The notes beneath the pieces were generated by a model that saw only the letters and a list, made by a program, of their open reading frames with translations, ran no database searches and was not told the origin of the DNA. Positions 25,479 through 37,300 of a DNA stretch of 64,000 nucleotides are shown in pieces (the stretch's first letter is position 1; each line of letters begins with the position of its first letter). The translations under genes and the position numbers were made by a program. Origin of the DNA: Liquidambar formosana (lineage: Eukaryota; Streptophyta; Magnoliopsida; Saxifragales; Altingiaceae); assembly GCA_039720395.1 (NCBI GenBank), contig CM077832.1:34213258-34277257 (forward strand). The letters run 5' to 3'.

Positions 25479-28400
25479 TATAGGACTCTGCATTCTCAGA
25501 TTCAAAGGCACAATCGTACATTTCAGAGGTAATTGCAGTGTCTCCCTCTGTGGACCATAAAGTTCCATTGCCTGTCGTTCCCCAGCTCCAAAGGGCTCCA
25601 AGGGTATTGCCATTAAGAGTAGCTGCCATGTTTAGAGTACTGGTGAGTGTCTTTTATGAAGAGTATTTTTTTATTATTATCACTTTTATAGTGTTTTATA
25701 TTGTGGGAATAGACTGATTTTGCCATCGTATTGGATAATGGTGGGTGTTTTCACTTCTGTGTTATTTTAAAATGTAAATGTACACAACATTTTCTGGTCT
25801 GGCTGGTTGCCTGCTATGGCATCTCAATATATTTTGTTAGCATCTATATTTTCTTTCACCTTTTTGTTGCTGCCCACTTGGGAATTCTTTAGGTTTTCTG
25901 TAGAGTTAGGGCTGTTAGGTGATTATGTTGCTATTGTGTTTCCGTTTCTTTCTTTGAATGTTAAACATGTAGGAGTCCATACTAAAGAACCCATCATCAA
26001 AATCAGATCTTCTTTTTTCTTATTAAAAAAGAAAAAGAAAAAGAAAAAACGACAAGATTTTTATGCGTCTTTCCTAATAATACTAACATCTTAATTCTTC
26101 CTAGCTCAAAAGGAGTTGCATGATAGATGGGGGTTGGCAATGGGTCATGTTAAGACATGGATATTTGAAGATGATTGCTAAATTGAGCTCAACCTGTTAA
26201 TAAACATAAAACATGTTAAAATATCCGACACGAAAATGACTTGTCTATAAATTGGGTTCATAATACCCTAACCTGTAAAATAAACAGAAGATGCCTAGTC
26301 ATTTTTTAGGGATGATTTATTAACTTGTATAGTTAGATTATGAAGTATCATCTTAACCATCTAGTAATGACAACAGAAATTAAGGTTGTGTTTGGCGCAC
26401 TTTTCAAAATAAAAAAGTCATTTGTGAGAAAGATCTTTTCAAAAAATAATTTTTGCAAAGGCATTTGGAAGAAAGTGGATGTTTGGTGAACGCACATTTT
26501 GAAAGTCCTTTTGTATCAAATGGGATAAAACATCAGGATTTTTGGGTTTTATCACTTACGACTCTTTTGCATTTCCACAAACACCCCTTCAAAAAGCTAC
26601 TTCCAATAGCTTTTGCTAAACTGTCTTTTGGAGTATATCACTTTTTCTAAAAAGCAGTTTGATTGGCCGATCAAACACTCGTAAAATAACTCAAAACACC
26701 CCCCCACCCACCCATAGACAGGAAAATAAAATAAAAAAGAAAGAAAAATAGAGAAAATAAATATGAATAGCAATTAAGTAAGAATAGAAATCAAAATCAA
26801 ATAGTTTCATATTTAGACTTTCGTATCTGAAGAGTAGCAATTGAGAAAGCTTTAAGAAATCGAATCACAGATTATAAAAAAAATGAAATAAAATAAAAAG
26901 AACAATAGAGGTTTGGTTATATGAGTCATTCATCAGTATGTGGAGTTGACAAAAAAAAAGGAAAAAAAGAAGAGGATCAAGAAGGAAAATATAATGACAT
27001 AATAATAAAGCGATTTCTCAATATGAGAAAAGGAAATGAGGGGAGGAGATAACATGCTCAATCATCAGCTTTAAACCCTGGATGTTGTAGTGTGTTGGGA
27101 AATAGTATCAATTTGGTTGAAGAAGGGATCTGGTTGCCCTTCACTGTGAGAACTATTGGCGGTGAGTTTTTCCTTGTTACAAATGCGTTCCCTTGTTACA
27201 TATGCGTTAAGGCTGATGAATGAATAAACTCATAAACAGTTAGGATTTTCTTTGTTTGGCCTCTTTTTATGTTTCGTTATAAGTTTCTTACTAGTCTTTA
27301 GTAAGATCTATTCAAGTTCAGGTGGTAATCGCACCATGGCAACACAATTACTAAAGAGTTCAATCTAATTAACCTCCAAACCGAAACTCGACCTATTTGT
27401 TATATGGGTATATCTATACATGACTAAGGCCAACGTAGACTGAGGACAGATCTACTCCATATTACTATGTTGTCATTCATTGTCCACCTGATAACTCCTT
27501 CAGTCCCTCTGGTCCTATTATGCATCCAAGAATCTACGTCTATATCTATGATCATCCATGCCTTCTATTTTCTTACAGTGCTTTGGTTGACCGTACTCCT
27601 TTTTTTAGGTACCCACAGTGCTTGATAAACAGGGGGCACAACTGCTTGCAGTTGCTATTCTTGTTCTCTCGAGAACATGGGTCTCAGATCGCATTGCCTC
27701 TTTGAATGGTATTCTATGTCTTTATTTTGATTTTGATTTTCCTTTTGTTTCCAGTATGATGCATTTGAATTTACAAGGGATCACATTCTTATAATTGAAG
27801 TGCATTGACTCTAACAGGGACCACTGTGAAGTATGTTCTGGAGCAGGATAAGGCATCTTTTATTCGGTTAATTGGTGTTAGTATTCTTCAAAGTGGTGCT
27901 TCTTCTTTTATTGCACCTTCTTTGAGGTAATCTTCAATGTTTAGTAGAATTAAACTCAAAGCATATATCGACCTATTTTTTGAATTGTTACTTTAGTAAT
28001 GTAGATGTTTCGGTTGATCTTAGATTAACTATGTTATCCATACAATTTGAAAGTATTTTAATTACTAACTTGATATTTTTTTTAAACCTATATTGAAGCC
28101 TGCTGATTGAAAATATTATTTTTTTTTCCTTGTTCCTTTGTAACTTCGCAAGAGAGATAATATGCATTAATTTTGAAAACATGATTACGAGAGATAATAT
28201 ATAAGCCTAAACTTAAAATAAGCAGAAAGACTAATATACTTTTAATAACTTAAGACATATACAAATATACTTCTTTCACCCCCCTCAAACTCATGATGCA
28301 AGCTTAACTTCATCACATAGACCATTGAGAGTTTTTCAAGCAAGCAACGAAAGCAAGGAAAGTGGTGGTGATGGTTAATGTGAGTTTTTGAGTTTCATCT

Positions 28401-29695
28401 GCAGGTTGTGTTTACTAGTTGTTATTTTCAGTTAACTGGCAGATGTGTCATACTGTGAAGTTCAAATGGAGTTATCGGTGGTTTTTGCTGCTGTGTTTGG
28501 TGGTTATGGAGATTTTCGGAATGATGGTGGAGGTCTGTAGCTTCTAGTATGGTAGTGGAAGATGGTGTCAGGTCAAAGTGTTAATGGTGGTGGTGAGAGA
28601 AAAAAGTGGGGTGGGTTAGGACCTTAGGAGTTGAATTTTTGGCCCCAAGTAAGAAGGGTAACAATGTTTTTGGTGTTCTTCTTCCTTCGTCTACTTGTGC
28701 TTTTCCTTCAAGTTGGTGGTTTAAAGGGGGTAATAAAGAGGCTAAAGCGGTTTGGAGGATGGCTCCCCATGCTATTTTTTGGTGCCTTTGGAAGGAGAGG
28801 AACCGTAGGACTTTTGAAGAGATTGATAAGTCCATCATTGATCTCCAATCCAGATTTACTAAGGATCTTTTTTTGTGGTACTCTAGCAATACTAAGATTA
28901 GTAAACCTTCTTTTGTTCTTTTCTTAGATTCCCTAAAGATATAAAGGGTCTTTTTTGTGCCTTGGAGCCTTGTTCTTTTATATGTCTCATGTACTTGGCC
29001 TTGCCCTTTGTTATTAATACACACTTTATTTCAAAAAAAAAAAAAAAAAATTGTCATTAATACACACTAAAGACTGCTACTCTAAAAATATGGATGCTTG
29101 GCATCACCTACTTTTGTTGGTGTCAGTAATGGCACATTGACGAAGGGGCACTGACCACCAAACCTCAGGGGGGTTTCGATGTAATTTTAAAAAGAGGGTG
29201 TGACAGTGTGTCAGAATCCACACTCTGGGTTTTTTTTTTTTTTTTTTTTTTGGGGTGGGGGGGGTTGTTGTCAATGTAATTTACCCTGATTTAATATCAC
29301 TAGTTTCTAGGTCATGTTTACCTTGCCTTGTACTAGGATCTCTTCACCCTAACATTTGGTGTATTTGTGTTGGGGACATTTGTGAAATATCTAAACACTA
29401 TTTAATATGATACTGGTGCTAGTATCTAGCATACCTTAAATGCTTGTAATCCTTTATGTTATTTCTTGGTTTTGATTTTAAGAATTTTCTTATTTGCTTC
29501 ATTTGAAAGAGTGTAAGTTGAGGAATTATACTGTAAACATATTGCAAATAATAATTTTACATCATGAAAAGTTTTGGATATTGTATTAGTTTAAAAGGGA
29601 GAAAATGTAGAAAACCATATTGGCCTATTAGCCGAGTAGATGGAATATTGGCTTCCATCTCTATGTCCTGTTACAACTGCAAAAAAAAAAAAAAA

Positions 29696-29733
<38 letters not shown>

Positions 29734-32700
29734 AAGTCATAGACTCCTAGTTGTGCTACTTCCATCTGTCTGCCTTATTGCTATCTGTGGTTCTTTTGAT
29801 GCACCATTCTGTTGGTACTGGTAGCCTTGTTTCTTTTTAAGAAGCACTGCTCTACGTCTCATATTATTATTTGCATATGATGTGATTCATAATTGGTAAT
29901 TGATAATGCCCTTGTGAGACTTCTGATTGCGGATATCAACATGGTTCTATTCTTGGATAAACTGTTTATTTATGATTAGTCTTCTTCCTCATGAAAATTT
30001 TAATTCTGTGGCTTTATCAAAATACTTTTAATACCTTGAATCATGATTAATAAATTTCTGAGTGAAACTTCTGATGACATGATGCCAGCATGGATCTATA
30101 CATGAGTAAGCCTTGTACCCGTACCTTAACATTAGTCTTCTTCCTTCTGAAACTCCAGGTGTCTTGTCCCTCCCTCCCCCAACACCCCCCCCCCCCCCCC
30201 CCCCCCCCCCCGCGCCCTGTGCTCTCCCTTCTTCTCTCTATCTCCCTCTTTGAATGGGCTATTACTTGAAAGGGTTTTGAATTTACACTTTTGTTCCTTC
30301 TGAGAACACTCTGACCATGTCAAATTTTTCATATTACTCTGACCTGAATGTTCATACTTGTCTTTAGCTTTTGCATACATTTAGGACTTTTAAAAAGAGC
30401 CTTTTGTTTAGTAGTTGTTTACGTTAATTTCTTTCTGTTTTACAGGTTCTTGACCGCTAGACTGGCCCTTGGATGGAGAATTCGTTTGACTCAACATTTA
30501 TTGAAGAACTATTTGAGAAGGAATGCATTTTATAAGGTATTAAGTTCCAGAGTAGTCAATTCATTCAATCAGTTTGTCTCTGTCTCTTGAACTCAGAAGT
30601 GCTTATATTTATGTGCTTGGGATGCTTTAAGCTCGTTTGATTAACTGTCACTATTAGAACTTAGAATTCAGTATTTGACTATTGGGTTTATCTAACATTG
30701 TTGGATAATAATAATAATAATTTTTTTAAATTTTTTTTTTTTTTTTTTAAATTGGGTTTTGCATATAAAATTCTTGGCAGTTTTATTTGAAGAACTTTTC
30801 GATTCTGAATTTAGTAAACATTGTGTTTTTTTTAATCTCTTAAATTTTAATTGGACATTTAATAATGGTGCCAAATTAATGCCACATACATCTCTTTGTA
30901 GGTATTCCACATGTCAAGCAAAAAGATTGATGCAGATCAGAGAATAACCCAAGATTTAGAGAAGTTGACTACTGACTTGTCAGGACTTGTCACTGGAATG
31001 GTAAAGCCATCTGTAGACATTCTATGGTGAGTTTTTATGTCCATTTTAGTTTATGTCAATACTTGGGTTTAGTTTCAATTTGATCCTGATTTCAGGTTCT
31101 GAAATATGTATTTTTCACTTGCTCCCTTTTCCTTTACTGATAATTTTAAGAGCTGCTGCAATTTTTTAGGTTCACCTGGAGAATGAAGATGTTGACAGGC
31201 CGAAGAGGAGTCGCTATATTGTATGCTTATATGTTGCTGGGTTTGGGTTTCCTAAGGAGTGCTACTCCTGAATTTGGTGACCTGGCAAGTCAAGAGCAAC
31301 AACTTGAAGGAAGATTTAGGTCATTTCATATTTGGTTTCCACTTTTTATATTGCTGCTGTTTAGATACATTACTGAAAATGTTAACCTGACCTTTTACCT
31401 CATTCTTTCATTAGGTTCATGCATGAAAGATTGCGTACCCATGCTGAATCTGTTGCTTTCTTCGGGGGTGGTGCTCGTGAAAAAGCGGTAAGCTACTTGA
31501 ATTGCACCTATTTGTGGATGCTAACTGATCTTAATTATTGTTTTCATTGTTCTTGATATTGCTCAATGTTTTTGGCTATGATATGCGAAATTGGGCACAG
31601 GTGTTGTGTTCCCTATAAATACAGCATGTTGAACACAGCATTTCCTCGAAATCTAAATATAGGGACATGGCTTTGCGAGTGTTTGAATATATACATTTAT
31701 CTATGAAACACACACTCGTGTATATTTATATATACGAGTTTGTGTTTGTATGTGGAAGAGTAGAGTAAAGTAATGAAGGGATAACTCATGACCAAAAAAG
31801 AAAGCGAGAACTTTACAATGGGTTTTGTAACTAAATATAAAATATATCGGTGTAAGGTGCCAATTCGATTCTTTTTGCCCTTATCGTTTTAGGAGTTTAT
31901 CGTCGCAATTGTTGCTGATTTTCTTGAAATTTTGAGAATATTGAAAATTTTGTCGGTATTGAGACAAACCATGGCAATTTTCATTAAAAAAAAACCGATG
32001 ATATCCATAGATATATTGCTGATATATGGACCATATTGGTGGTGATGTCGACGACAAATCATCATAGATCGGTGCAAATTTCCAACTTTTTAAAACAAAT
32101 TTCAAAAAGAAAAAGAAGAGGAAGAAGAAGAATAGCTTTCCGTCACCATCACATTCACCTTAACCCTCATCCTCACCTTCACCATCATCCTTGCTGTCGA
32201 AGAAGGTGAAAAAGAAGAAGAAGACAACATCTTACATACCTGGTTTGGTGCTGTTATGACTTCATCACTGTGGTCATTGTTGTTGTCTTGGCATTCTGGT
32301 GTCACCATCAAACCCCCCATGGAAGCCTCTCAATGCTTCTGTATTTGGAGCCCATTTTTTGTCTTTTTTTACTTTTGTTTGCTGAGCCAAATCGGGACTG
32401 ATAAGGATGATTCCTTATCACTTTACACAACTTCACTTTATAACCCTTTTAAAAGGGAAAATAAAATTTTTTAACATTAAAAACCCACTTTTTAGATATT
32501 TTTGTAAATGTAACCCATAATTCTTCTTAACTTTACCTTCTTACCCCATCCCCCTTTCTTTTTTTATTTTTATTTTTTTATTTATTTATTATAAGAACTT
32601 TACCTTCTTACCTTTGGAATTGTAACCTTTTTAAAAGAGCTCTACTCTATCTTATTGTTTAATTTTTTTTTTTTTAAATTTATAAAAAGAGCTCTACTCA

Positions 32701-34339
32701 TTTTTTATATTTATTGTGTGTGTGTGTGTGTGTGTGTGTGTATTACTATGCTTAGTATTCACATAATTTAAAATATAATTTCAAACGAATGGCCTTTGGT
32801 CTAATGGCACTTTATATTTAAATGTTGCAAAGATGTATTTTAATGTTATATAACATTTAAATGTTAAATTTGCAAAAATTTATATTATTTATTTATTTAG
32901 TGCGATATGTTTTTTATACCCTATGCAACACATACTTGTATTATACTCATTTAAATTGCAAATTTTTTATTCTAAATTGTTTATTAGACTCTAAATCATT
33001 GTTTCCTAAAGTTATAATGAAAATATCCATGTTTAACTAATAATATCCTTTGTATCTCTAAATTGATATCGATATTTTTTATATATCCATCGATATATCC
33101 GATATATCCATGTTTTGGAAATATATCCATCGATATCAATATTTAAGTCAATTGGTTATAATATGCTTGTTGTCTTGCATTTTTAAAAAAAAATCAAAGA
33201 TGGACTCCTTTGGAAGTTTGCGCACTAGTGTTGGAAATATCCATGAGTGTTGTGTCGAGAGGTGGTTAGCATGCAAATCTTTGATAATAGTTTTCACAAT
33301 TTGTTTTTGGTAACTCTGATGATTTTCATTTATATTGGACCTTTGTCTTTTTAGCTAATAACTTAAGTTACTGAATTAACTTGTGTAGTTTGATCCTGAA
33401 GATTTTTTGGTTCCTTAAGAACTTAGGATTCAAACCCTTGACACCCACCCCAACCATTTAATTTCTGCACCATTTTGCTACAAGGGCTTTGGCTTTTTGT
33501 GGACTTGGTGACTCTAGGAGATTGGATAAGGCAATGAAAATATTCATTGGTACAAGTCATTGACAAGCTGGAACTTAGATGTGGTCCTGAATCTTTTCAA
33601 GGTTGTTAAGTTTCCATCCTAAAACTCTAAGCTATTAGATGGGGCCCAAATAGGTATATGAAGCCATATTAAACTCGATATTTAATCGATGTGGGATGTG
33701 GGACATTCAAACACTCCTCACGTGTAGGCCTAACAAAACAAAAACGGCCATATCACGTGGACAACAAAGACGGGCTTACAAACAAATGAGCCCAACAATA
33801 GCTTGTTCTGATACCATGTTAGGTTTCTAACCTAAAGCCTAAACTATTAGGTGGAGGACCTAAATAGGGATATGAACCCATGTCAAATTCAATATTTATT
33901 TGATGTGGGATGTGGGATTTCCCAAGACTCCCCCTCAAGTGCAGACCTAATACAACAAGAATAAGCCTGTCACGTGGACAACAACAATGGGCTCACCAAA
34001 TGAACAGCCCAAGAACAACGACAACATTGCTTTGATACCATGTTAAGTTTCTAGCCTAAAAGCCTAAGCTATTAGGTAGAGGCAAACAGATATATGATGC
34101 CATTTTAGACTCGCTATTTAATTGATGTGGGATGTGGGACTTCCCAACAAAGGTCTTATAAAAGACATCTTTTGGCCTATCTAATTCCTTCATAACTTGA
34201 TTTCTGCTAATATTTCATTTTAGTTTGAATGTTCATCATATTAACTCTATTAGAGTGCATTGAAATATTTCACATGATTAACTGTCTCATAGGTTGGTTC
34301 TTAGACTATATCATTGGGTACTTTTTATTTATTTATTTA

Positions 34340-34381
<42 letters not shown>

Positions 34382-37300
34382 GTGGGTTGGGGAGGGGTAG
34401 GGTTTATTCTTAACCAATACTTTCCCTCATAGGTAGTGATGAAGGACAGATATGAAAACAGTCAGAGGTTGAGGGGTGCTGGAGGATTGTAGAAGGTTTA
34501 GGGTGGCTTTGATGCCAAATTGAGAAGGACATGTAGGGACGTTTAGTCAGCCGCCATCAGCTTTTGGGATGATGGAGGTCACATGTGATGAAGTGTCATA
34601 TAATCTTCATTTTCCCTCAGATCGACTAAGGCGCAACGTCTCCACTCACCTAAGTGTATTAGAGAAGTGGGGATGAGGTTATGCCGCATTGCTCTAAACA
34701 CCAAGCTCAAGCTCCCTGGGTCTTGCCCTCGTCCCAGGCAGGCGTTGTGCAGGGTATGATGCCATGGTGGTGTCTTGAGGGGACCTTGTGGGTGCAATGG
34801 CCTTAACTACCATCACTTCGATGAGATGGGCATCCGATCTTGTGGTAGTTTGAGCATCTTCCTGGAGGGTAGTCATCCACCCTGCTATTGGCATCCTTTT
34901 ATGTGTGTGTGTGTGTGTGTTTTTTTTTTTGGGGCACGCGCGCGCGCGTGTGGGGGGGGGGGTTTAGGAGGGGTTGGGGTGTCATGTAACCTGGGCTAGG
35001 AATTCTAGGTGGTGTGCAGCTATACTACATGGATCCTTTGCTTTACCCCAAAGTACCTGTGTCAACTAGACATGATATGGTTGTGGGTACTTCATCTGAA
35101 CATTTCAAAAAAGTTGAAAATCTTTGAAAATCATATGAATCCGATATTTGGACAAGTAACCAGCATCAGACAGCTGTACCCGAGCCCATGTAACGTAGGG
35201 GGGTGAGGGGGCTGTAGGGTACCCTAGCGAGTCAACTGGTGTCTCTAAGTTGCCATTGATGCTGGACACGCGTTTGTGTGCAATGGGGCCACATGGCTGT
35301 CACTCATTGGTTGAGAAGGACACATGGTAGATTGTCATTCATCCAATGTTGTGGGAAAACCACATAAACACCTTCGTTCATTGAAAGGAAAATTCTGCAT
35401 CCAAACCTGGATAGGCAAACTTGCTACACAAGCCAATGTATAAGGCAATCAAGCTTGCAAGACAAGCTAAGTGACCCAGCCCAATTAACCACACTACATG
35501 TCCAAAACTAAAAATTGCCATAATACCATTGTCTCCGTAAACTAAAAATTGCCATAATACCCTTAACCACACTACAGATCCAAACCTTAAAATTACTATA
35601 GTACCCTTGACTCTGTAAAACTGAACAAAATATAAATTAAACTAAACTAGTAATATGAAAATTTATAGAAAAGATAAATAACTCTGATTGAACTCAATGG
35701 GTAAGATTCCATGGGGGCCTCATCTTGAAATTGAATAAATTTCCAAGATCTTTCATTCTTTTGAGGACTGCAACAGGTGGGCTCCTATCCAACACTTAAT
35801 GCACCTAGTCCTCAAAGACTTGAAAATTTGAAACTCCACACGAAGTTGGTTGCTACATACATTAATTAGGCCACAAGACTTGCGGTCATTAGTTACCTAT
35901 TGAATTGCTTTACATCTGAATATATGTATGGGTGTGTGTGTGTATACTGCTTTTTGCATCCTTGATCATCATTACCAATGGACAGTTAATATATATAAAT
36001 GCATGTATATATGTATATATGTATATATGGGTATTTAGAAAGGAAATATGCTTTTAGCATTTATCATATAGTCATGGTTCAGTGGAGCTAAATTTTTCTT
36101 GCTTGCCTCTGGAGAAGACGCATGAAGTTTCTGTATTACAAAATACGAATTTACCATGTTTTATGCAAATCATGGTTCAGTAGAGCTAAAGTCATAATAT
36201 GTTGCACTCAAAGGAAAATACATGAATTTCCTTATTATCATTCATCAGTCGTTAATCCTTCAATGATGCACCTGATATTGAGCAGATGGTTGAGTTGCGA
36301 TTCAGGGAACTTCTTGATCACTCTATGTTACTTCTAAAGAAGAAATGGCTGTTTGGTATTCTGGATGATTTTATCACAAAGCAACTCCCCCATAATGTGA
36401 CTTGGGGGTTGAGCTTATTATATGCTGTGGAACACAAGGGCGACCGAGCCTTGACTTCCACCCAAGGTGAAGTTAATTAAAAAATTAATTTGAGTTGCCA
36501 TTTTAATACTCTCTCCCTAAAGAGTGTCTGTTGTGCATTGATATTTTCAGGTGAACTAGCACATGCCTTGCGGTTCTTAGCATCTGTTGTATCTCAAAGC
36601 TTTTTAGCTTTCGGTGACATTCTTGAATTGCATAGAAAATTCCTTATGCTCTCTGGTGGTGTCAATCGAATTTTTGAGCTTGAAGAGCTTTTAGATGCTG
36701 CGCAATCTGGTATATGTTCCCTTGTTGTTTTAACAATTCTATCGTGGACACCTCATCATATCAACATAGTATCTTCTCTTTCTCTGCTGAAGCAACTAAA
36801 ATAAATTTTAAATTTTTTTCCCAGATTTTAGCATCTCTTTCTAGAGCTTTATTTTGGTATCAGTTGACATTGGATGTGGAAAATCTTTTCTTTATGCCAA
36901 TTTTCTTCTTTGAAGAAGTGATCCATTTTTATTTTTTATTTTTTATTTTTATTTTTGTTCATTTGAAATTAGGTTAAGGAATAGATATTATTAAATTAGC
37001 ATGTGTACTTCAGTGGATTTTAACAAGGTGTTTATAGACTAGTGAAAATCTAATCTTGTTTGACCCTCCTACTTGACTAACTTAAATGATGTAAAATAAG
37101 ATGATAAGTTGTACGTGCTTATACTGCATTAGACTGTACTACTATTACTTATCCCTTATACATTCTGACCGTGCCCCTCAAATTGGCCACATTTTTTATA
37201 TGGATTTGTTGCTTGGAGTAAGGATGTGGCCAATAGCATTGGCGACATTTTGAAAAGACTGAGATGCCATTAGAATGATATTACATAAAGGTCTGTCATA

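Larger units (their letters stand above)
34155..36285. other. Intron 17, 3' part: simple repeats and unassigned DNA
   Basis: It holds an (AT)n tract at about 34,344-34,377, a moderately GC-rich stretch (about 34,440-35,320) with no family resemblance, a compound GT/T/GC/G tract (34,903-34,965) and a locally repeated segment near 35,490-35,600. A short direct repeat (ATGGTTCAGTRGAGCTAAA) occurs near 36,074 and 36,173. Confidence 0.4.
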
